From: Siphonodentalium dalli
Lineage: Eukaryota; Mollusca; Scaphopoda; Gadilida; Siphonodentaliidae
Assembly (NCBI GenBank): GCA_032622095.1
Contig: CP136068.1
Span: 3,885,314-3,949,313 of the forward strand
Length of the DNA: 64,000 nt
Reading direction: 5' to 3'
Of the stretch, positions 1-9,710 are shown piece by piece. Made by a program: the position numbers and the translations under genes. Position 1 is the first letter of the stretch. Each line of letters opens with the position of its first letter. The notes under the pieces are model-generated. The model was not told the origin of the DNA. It saw only the letters and a program-made list of their open reading frames with translations, and ran no database searches.

Positions 1-655
1 TAGACCAACAGCAGTATATTCTTCTACTTTTGGTCCAAAGTTTGGTCGGAATGGCTATCGGTTGAACAATTTAGGTTTAGAGGGTGTCAGGTTGGACATT
101 TCATTTGGAAATGTTTGAGGTACCATTTGGAAAGTTCAACTGGGAGGGGGGGGGGTGCAAAGTAGTATTTCGAGAACACTTGACTTTGGTCTGGTTCAAG
201 GTACGTACATTTGGAAATGTCAAGGTGGACAAACCCAAGTTTCCCAACCACCCACCAATGGGGACCATCTACATGTAGCCACCTCCCCGATTATAAGGTA
301 TAAGAACACATTGGCTACATGGATGCGACTAGAGATCTCCATTGTGGGGGGGTCTCCAACGATAACTTACTATTATTATCACAGCTCTCAGTTAGTGGCC
401 AAGACATAAATGCTATACGTGTAAGCATTCTCTCCAGTCAATTATTTACCAGATCGACATACTTCTAAGTTAGGAATGAAATAGACACGACAAGAGAAAA
501 ATGTAATCCTGTCCATTTTGGTCAATACATGTAGGCGATCACTACCATAAATATGGTAATATAAATTTTTGCCTCAAGGCGACATATAATATTTCCGAAT
601 GCCATGCTACATGAAACTAAATATGAAATGTTCCAGATACCATAAAATCTCTTAC
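1..655. other. intergenic, no gene seen
   Basis: AT-rich sequence with a G-rich tract near 147-157 and scattered TACATGTA palindromes (about 269 and 527). The open frames here are short, overlap one another and lack convincing splice sites. Nothing else could be supported. Confidence 0.6.
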
Positions 656-1097
656 AGGTACCGGTACTTAATCCGATCAGAGGGTCCCCATATAATCACA
701 TTCCAACAACAACATTTTTTGAAATGACGCTTCAGTTTCAGAATCTAATAATTGCCCAAAAATAATGAAAAACACCATCAACTATAGTATAAAATTGCAC
801 AAAACCTGTTATTTATCACCATTTTGTTCAACGAAATTTTACCGGTTTGTCAAATATCTGACACAAAAAGCCACTTGATTTTAGAGTTTAATATCCATCT
901 TTGCCCGCAATTTGGTCAATGAAATTCTTCTCGTTGACTGTCTATTGGGCCACTATAATTAAAATAATAGATTTATAACATCGATATCTGATCACTCTGA
1001 GCTGTGGTGGGTGGGTTCCTCGACTCGAATCAAATATTTTTTACCCCCGAAGTCAAGGAAATAGTAATTTGCGACCGTTAATTCGGATTGAGTACCT
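656..1097 (+). mobile_element. TTAA foldback element, family A, copy 1
   Basis: Non-autonomous DNA element of about 440 bp with inverted ends related to AGGTACTCAATCCG. The right end is followed by TTAA (1098-1101); the left flank reads TTAC, one change from TTAA. Subterminal blocks (CCAACAACAACA near 700; GACTCGAATCAAATATTTTT near 1021) recur at 22216-22684, 33078-33511 and 41105-41218. No coding capacity. TTAA target sites are known for piggyBac and Kolobok elements; which one mobilised this family cannot be told from the sequence. Confidence 0.75.
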
Positions 1098-2329
1098 TTA
1101 ATATCTAACAGCAACCATATCTCAACCCCACTACAATCTGGGACTAATATATGTTATACATGTATTAGTCCCAGCTACAATCAGTGAACCTGATGAATAA
1201 TTTTAACAGCATCTGAAAATGAAAGAAACATCCCGCACCTTGTCTACGATATAATGAAAGCCATAATTGTAAATCAATCAGCTCTGCGTGTACCGGTATA
1301 CATGTATATGTACACATATTGGACCCACATGAATTGCTATATTCTCCATATTAATTTAAAACGAGCGCACCACTTTAACAAACTCATTATTGAGTATTAT
1401 ATCAATAGCGATGTGTTTGTTAAAGTGGCAAGGTCATTTTAGATTTATACTCCTTTTAACATCAGTAGGCCTACACAATCATTCGTTGCATAACTTTCAT
1501 TAAATTTTCCTAGTACTGAATATAAACAGTACTGGTACAACACTAGCAGTACTTGAACCGACCATACTGTAGGTGTCTGGCCTGTTTATTACCTTTTTAA
1601 TTTGTTGATAGTTCATTCAGACAACATCCTCTAAGTTGCCTAATAATAGAGACAAACTAATAATAGTGATGGTGGGATTTTTTAGCTAAAATTAATAATA
1701 GTAACCACAGCAATTTCACTCTATGTCTCTTAGTGATCTGATCATGGGAAGTGTTCTCCAAATATAATAACAGTGTTGACACTATCATATTATTGACACT
1801 ATTATTGCACATGAGAGTACCGTTACTAGTACATGTAGATGCTAATATGAGTAAGTCATTATCAAGTCTGGCTCTTCTTGAATTCAACTATCATAGTGAT
1901 ATTCAACTACATGTATTATAGCTTAATTGTACTACCATACACAATGTATACTGGTACGGTATATACGTAAACTCCAGGTTTTCTCTGTTTTTACTAAAAC
2001 TTCATGGAATCATCTCACTTCGTAATGCACAACCACATTAAAGTGTACATGTATATAACACTATAATTTTAAAAGAGAAAATGAGAAGGCATCAGATTCC
2101 AATATAAAAAGAATTCTACAGCTTATTGCAGGAGACCTGTTTATTTCATAATGGCAGAAGTACATATGTGCATGTATGCCATTTGAATGACATTTTAATA
2201 ACTTCTCACCAAGATGATTTCAAAATTCTAACTACTAGTACAAGTAAATCAGTTAAATAATCAAAAATGCCAGCACCGATATATATACTGTACTACATGT
2301 AGTAGGTTACATGAGATATTGTCACCACT
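1098..2329. other. intergenic, no gene seen
   Basis: AT-rich DNA with many CATGTA-type palindromes (near 1153, 1300, 1830, 1908, 2046, 2295). Open frames at 1254-1442 and 1657-1887 are low-complexity and unsupported. No repeat shared with the rest of the window was noticed. Confidence 0.5.
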
Positions 2330-2773
2330 TCATAATAGTTGAATATATATGGTACATGTACCGGTACAATGGAATTCAAGTTGTATCAGACCTGTTGTTT
2401 GGCATAACCAATGTACCAGTAAGTGACTTTGGTGATCACTGTTAGTCATTGATTTTGATAACATAAGTTCATGATTTTTACAAAATAATTTTAATGAATC
2501 AAAACCATGTGCAGCCGCATGTGTAACATGTAACTGTCTTTGTCCATTAGTCATTATCCAAGTCTGGTTTAGTCTTGATCTAATGATCAAAGGCGGAATG
2601 TTACTAGTATGTACCGGTAACTTATTATCATGATCCGGGAGTACTGATGAATTATAATCCATTTCACAGCATTGTCCATGTCTGCATGTATCATGACATG
2701 TTTGGTAAACATCCTCACTCGATTCACTGACACTGGTGAGTGGTGCCATTGCCATTCTAATTCTCCATATCAT
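2330..2773 (-). CDS. hypothetical 147-codon open frame
   Basis: Unrecognised. The N-terminal third (about residues 10-45) is rich in Ser, Glu, Cys and His, with five cysteines and a coding-like composition; the rest looks like translated non-coding DNA. Possible splice signals sit inside the frame, so if any of it is real it is probably one internal exon of a minus-strand gene rather than the whole frame. It lies outside the recognised repeats, which is the main reason to list it. It could equally be chance. Confidence 0.15.
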   Translation of the reverse strand: MIWRIRMAMAPLTSVSESSEDVYQTCHDTCRHGQCCEMDYNSSVLPDHDNKLPVHTSNIPPLIIRSRLNQTWIMTNGQRQLHVTHAAAHGFDSLKLFCKNHELMLSKSMTNSDHQSHLLVHWLCQTTGLIQLEFHCTGTCTIYIQLL

Positions 2774-2884
2774 GTTCTACCCTTCACAAGTTCACACACA
2801 TGTAGCTACTGTACTTCTAATCAGTCTAATGTACTATTCAGAATGATAGAATCTGAATGAACATTCAATGACCTTTTACGGCAT

Positions 2885-2927
2885 CAGCGTTGACTGCATT
2901 TCAGCGTTGACTGCATTTCAGCATTGA
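2885..2927. repeat. 17-bp direct repeat, about 2.5 copies
   Basis: The unit CAGCGTTGACTGCATTT occurs twice in direct succession and is followed by a partial third copy reading CAGCATTGA. Confidence 0.8.
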
Positions 2928-3152
2928 AGGGATGAGGAGTCCAGAATAGAACTATAATCATCATATTTTGCAATAATCATTACATTCACATTGTTTGCAT
3001 TCTTCCATTGGGGTCAATCAGTGCTATTCTGTATTCACTTATTCGAGTCAATCAATGTCCATGATAATAACAGCTGAATACGGCATAGTCTGACCTGCCA
3101 CACTCAGTGACTCACACACAGTGTCTGTGACCAGTCCAGTGTTAGTTCAGTC

Positions 3153-3269
3153 ATGAACGTAGTGCGCATCCTTCTACGCTGGAAGCAGCAATCTGCGAAA
3201 GCGGTCATGTTGACCAACTTCACCAAGTCCAGTGTGCGATATTCGGATTGGTCCCGTCACTTCACATGA
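3153..3269 (+). other. GC-richer patch with short open frames on both strands
   Basis: A 38-codon plus-strand frame starts at ATG 3153 and stops at 3269. The same patch holds a minus-strand ATG near 3214 whose frame runs to a possible GTGAGT splice donor near 3113. Local base composition is less AT-rich than the surroundings, as in a 5' exon. Neither protein is recognised. This might be a first exon of a host gene; strand and coding status are undecided. Confidence 0.15.
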
Positions 3270-3889
3270 TATTTTCTGATAATTAAGCGGTATTTCTAAC
3301 ATCCAACGGGTTAAAACAGTCTATATCTAATCCGTTGTGTACACGAAAGAATGAGATACACATTTTCTGCGAATAATGAACGAAACAAGCAGATATGACA
3401 GATGAAAAAACTATTTATTTTTAACACATAAAAATTCGGAAATTCCACACCGGAAGTGTGAAATAACGTACTCTAACTCTGGGAACAATTTATCCCCAAT
3501 TTCATGTACAAGAATATTTAAACATTATCATAACATATTCGACTTGTTTTTAATTTGTTTTCGTGAAAAGGAATGATAAAAGGCACAATAAACATATCTA
3601 GAACGACAACTAAATCCAAATTAGCCATTTCCCCGTCATATTTCGGTCAGGCAAGCGAGGTACAAAAATGTATGAATCTGAGTACGAAAGTCGGAGTGTT
3701 CCTCTATCGTATTGCAATAATCGCCAACCTATTATAATATAAAAAGCTATGCAGGGGGATAACTCGGAAGAAAAAAAATATTGTTGCGGAAAAAGTCTCA
3801 TTGTGAGACTTTAATTAACACATAGATATGCATAGATGTGGCGTTAGCTGGCGTTTGAGATATATAACTCTATATACAGTCTACTAAAT
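3270..3889. other. intergenic, no gene seen
   Basis: AT-rich DNA between the GC-richer patch and the inverted-repeat element. The minus-strand open frame at 3610-3801 has no recognisable domain. Confidence 0.5.
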
Positions 3890-5575
3890 ATAAGACCACC
3901 TTGTAAAGTTCATAGGCATATGTATTCACGTTCATACTATTACTATACGAAGTTTGGTTCAATAATGAGTGTTTTGTTGGGTGTTTTGTATAACGTGTTT
4001 GGCATAGAAAAGCCGAACACAAACTTCTGTCTCATGGATTAGATTATCCGCTGATAGGTGATAATTAATATCTGCCAGAAGGGATTTGGCAGGTTTAATT
4101 CGCGAAAAAAACGTGTTTTGTTGTCCATTTTCGTCTGCATGCTCACTAAAATGTTACCCCCCCCCCCCGTTATTATTACAAGTCATTTCGTACAATGTGG
4201 TAGTTTAGATGGATCATACTGGACAAATGCGAACATATCAGCACGCCCCGGACTTCTAAGAAGTAGTAAATCGGTTGTCGAGTTAAGATACTCATGCGGA
4301 AATGGTTCGGAGAATATAATACTAACCACAAAACAAATAGTTTATTGCAATCATAAGTAAACATTGTAAAATTATATATAATAGTGTTCTTGTTGGCGAC
4401 ATAACATCTCTTGGTGGTGGTGTAGGGAATTCTGGTGGAATTGATGTCAATCATAGTATATGTTCAAAGTACTATATACAATATACTATACAATATACTT
4501 ATATGCAAATTCTGTCCTCGGCGGAACGGATTTGGGCAGAGTTTGTTCTCCTTGAAGTCAGTGGATGGAAATGGCTCTGATGCGTGCCTAACATTTGTGT
4601 ATATATCATGCTGTATGGTGGAAGCCGATATAAAGCCAGTGTTCAACTTGTCGTAGAAACACATGCATCGAATACCGATTGAATTGAAATGAATTGTCTG
4701 AATACGAATAAAGAGCGTTTCGTATTGTATCTTTTTAAAAGTCTGATATGCAGGAATTTAAGATCGTTTTCAAAAATGTGCCTGATATGACAGGAATGTG
4801 ATATGAAAGGAATAATTATTTTGCGCCAAGATACCTTTTGACGCTTGCTAGGGTTGATTGATCTAGTTTTGCATGCCTTTACTCTTTTAGTCTGACATGG
4901 CTTCTTGGCAATAGCCGCGGTTTTCGGTATCGTCAAACGTCCGTCAGTCGAAATTTGCCGAAGATCCTGGCATAAATTAAATTGGTCACCAAGCGATGAC
5001 TTAGTAAAAAGTCATTGATTTTCAATTGCTGGCACTCTACATGAAACCATCGGTCACACATATCGCAGCCGATGCTGCGTATCTCGTGACATTCCTGGGA
5101 ACAAACACCACATGGGTAATATCATACCACATTCTTATATAGAACTTCTCGGATATTGCACCATGAACTCACTTTCTTGTCACTCAAATATTGTTTTTAC
5201 AATCGTACGTTGTCTTTCATGGCGGGGCCCACCAAAAGCATGTTGTTTCCATAATAGTAGGCGCCATCAAATACTGATTGCAACTAACTGTCAAAACACT
5301 ACAATAGGTGAGAGACCGCCACCAACAACAATTAAAGCCTTTCGGCTTAGTGACCATATATCTGATATTAATTATCACCTAGCTAGACAGCCGTTATAGA
5401 CTAATACACGAGAGAAGCTTGTGTTCGGCTTTTCTATGCCGAACACTGAACGCGTTTTACAAAATATCGAATAAAACACTTATTATTGGCCCGAACTCCA
5501 CCAAACTTCGTATATTAATAGTGTGAACATGAATACACACGCCTATGAACTTTATTCGTTATATTTCCCATTATT
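3890..5575. mobile_element. 1.7-kb element with ~120-bp inverted repeats and a broken PHD gene
   Basis: The left arm (about 3905-4022) and right arm (about 5422-5560) are imperfect inverted copies. Shared blocks include AAAGTTCATAGGC, ACGAAGTTTGGT and GGCATAGAAAAGCCGAACAC. The interior carries a minus-strand PHD-finger gene remnant (4643-5118). Outer boundaries are approximate and no target duplication was identified. It is judged a DNA transposon from the arms plus cargo; the superfamily is unknown. Confidence 0.7.
4643..5118 (-). pseudogene. PHD zinc-finger protein fragment, frame-broken
   Basis: Reading down the minus strand from 5118, an open stretch of 61 codons begins YPCGVCSQEC and continues with GCDMCDRWFHVEC. 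This gives the first six zinc ligands of a PHD finger (C-x2-C ... C-x2-C-x4-H-x2-C). The final C-x2-C pair is missing and the frame stops at 4933-4935. An overlapping frame (4936-4643) then reads a lysine/arginine-rich segment (about residues 8-38) resembling a nuclear localisation signal, which suggests a frameshift in a once longer protein. The opening YPCGVCS is shared with the intact PHD frame at 17849-18181, so the two elements carry related genes. PHD fingers usually bind histone H3 tails; a role in transposition is inference. Confidence 0.6.
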
Positions 5576-5580
5576 TGGAC

Positions 5581-5620
5581 TTATGTTCGGTTATGTTCGG
5601 TTGTGTTCGGTTGTGTTCGG
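5581..5620. repeat. 10-bp tandem repeat
   Basis: Four tandem copies of TTRTGTTCGG lie just outside the right arm of the preceding element. The GTTCGG core also occurs inside both arms, so the array may have grown from the arm. Confidence 0.8.
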
Positions 5621-6089
5621 CTTTTATACGCACCGGGCCTAATACTATTATTTTTAGGAAATCTACCTTTCCAATATTCGAGGTACATGTATCACCCATG
5701 ATCACTTCATAATTGGACGTTAAATGTCATATTTCCTATAAAAACCTCATGCATATGTGTTCATACGATAGTACAAAAGAAACTTACCATGGGAACGAAT
5801 GCAATGTCATATTTTAATCATCTAAATCCAACACAGAGAAGTTCCGACCGCGTGGTGACGGTCCGGGCGCGGATACAGGACTTTTCGTACCTGGACGTTT
5901 CGTACCATCTGGTCGTTTCGTAGCGTACTGCCAGAGGCAGAAAGACGTGGAACCTTGCTATTTCCACTGGAGTGACTGGACAGTTATCGAGAAAAGTCCG
6001 CCGTTAAAGTTCGGAATATTTTCAAACAGAGTTTAAACAACGATCACGTGGCATGCAGTTTAACCAATCAGGAATACGAACCGTTTAAC
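5621..6089. other. intergenic, GC-richer patch, no gene assigned
   Basis: At 5840-5960 the DNA is GC-richer and repeats TTTCGTACC-like words. On the minus strand this reads a short K/R/P/G-rich peptide ending in the acidic tail LDLDD. It may be a small terminal exon or a degenerate short repeat; there is not enough to annotate a gene. Confidence 0.35.
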
Positions 6090-6983
6090 ACGAACATGAC
6101 ATTTGGAACTTATTCCCGACCCCAAATACCACCAAGAATCACCCCGACCCCCACCCACCACCCCAGGGGTGTTTCTATGTGGTATTTGGGGTCGGCCACC
6201 CACTCATGCCGTAAAATCGGTCGAAATCATTGCCGTTCTCGAGAATGGTCCATACCCCATTTTCACCCCTCGGGATGGCACCCCCCGGGGTGATGGTGGG
6301 GTCGGGGTGTTTCTATCTGGTATTTGGGGCCGGCCACCCACCCATGTCGTCAAATCGGTCGAAATCCTTACCGTTCTCGAAAATTGTCCATATCCCAATT
6401 TTCACCCCCTCGGGGTGGCACCCCCGGGGGTGATGGGTGGGGGTCGGGGTGTGTCTAGGTGGTATTTGGGGCCGGCCACCCACCCATGCCGTCAAATCGG
6501 TCGAAATCCTTACCGTTCTCGAAAATTGTCCATATCCCAATTTTCACCCCCTCGGGGTGGCACCCTCCGGGGTGATGGGTGGGGGTCGGGGTGTTTCTAG
6601 GTGGTATTTGGGGCCGGCCACACACCCATGTCGTCAACTCGGTCGAAATCCTTACCGTTCTCAAAAATTGTCCATATCCCAATTTTCACCCCCTCGGGGT
6701 GGCACCCCGGGGGTGATGGGTGGGGGTCGGGGTGTTTCTAGGTGGTATTTGGGGCCGGCCACCCACCCATGCCGTCAACTCGGTCGAAATCCTTACCGTT
6801 CTCGAAAATTGTCCATATCCCCATGTTCACCCCCTCGGGGTGGCACTCCCGGGGGTGATGGTGGGGGTCGGGGTGTTTCTTGGTGGTATTTGGGGCCGGC
6901 CTCCCACCCATGCCATGAAATCGGCCGAAAGCCACATTTTTGAAAATAAAGAATAGGGAATAAGTTCCAAATGTCATGTTCGT
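6090..6983. mobile_element. inverted-repeat element filled by a minisatellite
   Basis: Ends are 28-bp inverted repeats beginning ACGAACATGACATTTGGAAC. TTTAAC is present in both flanks (6084-6089 and about 6987-6992), possibly a target duplication. Almost all of the interior is the 141-142-bp tandem repeat listed next. The long open frames on both strands exist only because 141 is divisible by three. Confidence 0.8.
6166..6950. repeat. 141-142-bp minisatellite, about 6 copies
   Basis: Units start near 6166, 6305, 6447, 6589, 6730 and 6871, so the period is 142, 142, 141, 141 after a slightly shorter first unit. Each holds GGTATTTGGGGCCGGCCACC, TCGGTCGAAATCCTTACCG and a C/G-rich palindrome around CCCCGGGG. 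The first 50 bases before the array (6118-6165) are an inverted partial unit. Confidence 0.9.
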
Positions 6984-7262
6984 CCATTTAACTACCTATG
7001 TAAGAATCTTTGCTACCTAATCAGTATTTAAAATACCAGCTCCAGGTAGCTAAAGTGACTAGGAAAAGTAGCTAAAAAAACTAGGAGAGTAGTGAAAAAT
7101 TTTTAACTACCCAAATCTATCTACTTTTTTTTTAGTGTGTGGGTGGGCACTCATAATACTCACTTAGGAGACATTAAGAAAGAAAATTGGCGGGGTGAAG
7201 TTGAGTCCTGGGGGGGGGGGGGGTGCAGAGGTCGACCAATATCTCCTGGACTAATACATGTA
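6984..7262. repeat. spacer with a repeat end fragment
   Basis: At 7165-7252 lies a fragment of the repeat whose ends bound 28254-30548: it shares TTAAGAAAGAAAATT, GAAGTTGAGT and the terminal CAATATCTCCTGGACTA. A run of 13 G interrupts it. The rest is AT-rich without genes. Confidence 0.7.
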
Positions 7263-7805
7263 GGTCTGTGCAGCTATGTGGTACATATATAACTATTGTT
7301 GTTGATATATATGCCGTAAGATGCAAATCAAGTATCATAGGATTATTCAGCTATGGAAATGTAGTAGTTAGGTATCCAGCTAACTGGGACCTTGGCTAAC
7401 TGGAACCTCAAGTCTGGCTAACTGGGACCTTGGCTAACTGGGACATTTTGGCTAACTGGGACCTTGGCTGACTGGGACCTTGGCTAACTGGGACCTTCAG
7501 ATGTATTATTAATAATTTCATTAAAATAAATTTTTATTAAGTAGAATAGAACATTAAATTCATTGTTATTGGTTGTTTTGTTTATGTTATTGCTTCAAAA
7601 TGTTTTAGATTTGTTTTAACCTGACTTAATCAAAAATAAAAATTACAAATAATATTTTGTCAATCTTATATAACCTCTATAAAACTGAAGGTCTAATCAT
7701 TGGCAGCTTACTTGTGTTCACTTGTAACAACTGACCATTCATCAGCAGTATATCCAAAGACAACATATGGTCAGCTATATAGAGGCCTATTTACTGTCAG
7801 TCAGT

Positions 7806-7834
7806 CAACAACAACAACAACAACAACAACAACA
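7806..7834. repeat. (CAA)n microsatellite
   Basis: About nine to ten CAA units, translated as a threonine run in one frame. Followed by an A-rich stretch. Confidence 0.9.
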
Positions 7835-8100
7835 CAAGAAGAAGTACCACCTCAACGAAAGAAAAAGAAACCAAAAAAAAAACATCATCATGTCTAGATA
7901 ATTTGTTTTCATCTTCATTGTTATGTTTCCCATACTCATAACACTAAAATCCTTTCAAAGTGGGTTGTAGGAAAGGGCATCCTGCCCTTTCATATCCTCC
8001 CTGGCCCAGTCCAAAACTCCAATAAATAATAAAGTCAGCATATCAACACAGTGTCTTCTGAAACTAATGTATCTTGTATTTCGTGCGGTGATGTGGTTAG

Positions 8101-8400
8101 ACCAAGACAAGAGGCCTTGAATTATATGCAAATATTGGTCCAATTTTAAACAAGAAATTCCCCCCAATAAATTGTTTGAAAATCAAACTACAACTACAAG
8201 AACATTTTCAACCTATTGTTGTTGTGAAATTTCCAACTAATGTTGTGTCAGGTATGAAATTTCCAACTGTTGAACATTTTTACCCAAGTTGGGGGGGGGG
8301 GGGCTGAGAGCTCCGACAGCCTGGCAGACCAACGACAAATTCTCCAAGATCTTCAATCTATTGGACCAATACGACACCAAAGAGGTCTAAACCAGTCAGC
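8101..8400 (+). pseudogene. possible decayed coding segment in the 1.8-kb element
   Basis: An open frame without its own start runs from 8101 to the TGA at 8305-8307 and includes IVVVKFPTNVVSGMKFPTVE. It ends in a 13-G run; in another frame past the run an open stretch continues to about 8400 (for example LADQRQILQDLQSIGPIR). Composition is coding-like and the break sits on a homopolymer, so a frameshift in one former gene is plausible. The protein is not recognised. It could be the remains of the element's own gene. Confidence 0.25.
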
Positions 8401-8751
8401 TTCTTAGAGAATGTGCCCAGTTGTTTTGACCAATTCCAGAGGCAGACATGCAAGAAGCAGAGTGAAGACAGCATACATGTATATACATGCAGATACAGTG
8501 CTATATTGTGCTAGACAGAACTGCAATACCCGCAGATCAAACTTGTATAGTGTTTTTATTGTTTTGTTTATAAATGTTATTGTTTTAAAATGTTAACATT
8601 TCATTTGTTTTTAACCTTCATTACTTAATAAAAATTTATTTTAATGAAATTATTAATAATACATCTGAAGGTCCCAGTTAGCCAAAAGGTCCCAGTTAGC
8701 CAAGGTCCCAGTTAGCCAGACTTGAGGTCCCAGTTAGCCAAGGTCCCAGGG

Positions 8752-8897
8752 GAGCAAACTTAATAAAAGCCCTTGGGCTTGTTGTTTAATCCCCTTTCCA
8801 ATCAATCGAATTTATATTATTCTATTCTCCTGTAAAATGTCTGTTAAATGTTTATATATGTTATTATTTTGATTGGAATAAAATATGTTTACACTAA
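8752..8897. repeat. ~145-bp insertion in the right arm
   Basis: Sequence absent from the left arm, beginning GGAGCAAACTTAATAAAAGC and ending in TGATTGGAATAAAATATG. The AATAAA near its end suggests a 3' end of a transcript-derived element, but there is no poly-A tail or clear duplication. Confidence 0.4.
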
Positions 8898-9051
8898 GGT
8901 CCCAGTTACTAGTAGCCAAGGTCCAAGTTAGCTGGATACCTAACTACTACATTTCCATAGCTGAATAATCCTATGATACATGATTTGCATCTTACGGCAT
9001 ATATATCAACAACAATAGTGATATATGTACATACTAGTAGCTGCACAGACC

Positions 9052-9591
9052 GATTTTCGAACATCATATACTAGTATTTGAATACATTCGTATCTTGTGT
9101 TCCGCGTTGGCACTTCCTCGTCACCCGCGTTGTCAAATAATCGTTGCACCACCTTCACATTGTGCTCAATAAAATGATTATTTGTGGGACATTTGCACTG
9201 AAATTTTGTGGAAATACTTGGGAGATGTTTGGCTTGGAATCGGCTCAATCGCACCCACCGATAAGTGTATATTTTTGAAAAAAATGATGGATGTTTTGTC
9301 AACAATGCCGGTATTTTGGCCAAGGGTATCCAGTTGGTGGCACCACTATACAGCAGCGTGTATCGTTTGCTCAGACATTTAACCACTGCCAGCACCCTTC
9401 ACAATAACCAGTTCACTGGGTTAAATCAATGATAGGTGATACGTACCGTTCCATTGTCCTAACAAACGGACTTTGGCGACGAAAACTCAATTTCAGCGCC
9501 ACGGAAAACACAAATTTTACTTGTTGCCGCGTTGGCCATCCTTGTTTTCCCGGAATATCCTTGTTTTCCCGGGATCGGTTCCTCCGTGTGA
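9052..9591 (-). other. possible host 5' exon region; open frames unrecognised
   Basis: CpG-richer DNA outside repeats. On the minus strand, an ATG near 9541 (context AAGGATGG) reads MANAATSKICVFRGAEIEFS before a stop, and a second ATG lies a few bases before a possible donor GGTACGTATC near 9443. Further down, a 129-codon minus-strand frame (9006-9395) has coding-like composition up to about residue 105 but crosses the neighbouring element's arm at its end. No domain recognised. Either a first exon of a minus-strand gene or chance. Confidence 0.2.
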
Positions 9592-9710
9592 TCTTGCTGC
9601 GTGTGATTGCAATAACGCATGGGGTGTAATATATCATTTTAAGCGGTATAATGCAGAGAATATGGAGGTGTGGTCCCTATTAAAGATTATTGAAATTGCA
9701 TTCCCCTTAA
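9592..9710. repeat. 118-bp flank duplicated at 11984-12097
   Basis: The sequence just upstream of the two left ends of family C (GCAATAACGCATGGGGTGTA, ATATGGAGGTGTGGTCCC and so on) is the same in both places, with a few substitutions. The two element copies therefore share their left flank, as after a segmental duplication or insertion into two copies of another repeat. Confidence 0.85.

Larger units (their letters stand above)
7263..9051. mobile_element. 1.8-kb element with very long inverted repeats
   Basis: Left arm 7263-7548 and right arm about 8621-9051 are inverted copies starting GGTCTGTGCAGCTA. They include TATATATGCCGTAAGATGCA, a tandem array of GGCTAACTGGGACCTT-type units (7378-7499 left; 8667-8751 right in reverse) and a perfect ~45-bp block (7498-7543 with 8623-8669). 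The right arm is interrupted at about 8752-8893. No target duplication was found. The interior has the possible coding remnant listed below and a lysine-rich frame at 7700-7897 that is partly a (CAA)n artefact. Confidence 0.75.

Noticed and set aside
6103-6943. Open frames of 165 and 168 codons, and others on the opposite strand
   Set aside because: They are readings of the 141-bp minisatellite, which stays open because the unit is divisible by three; both strands are open at once.
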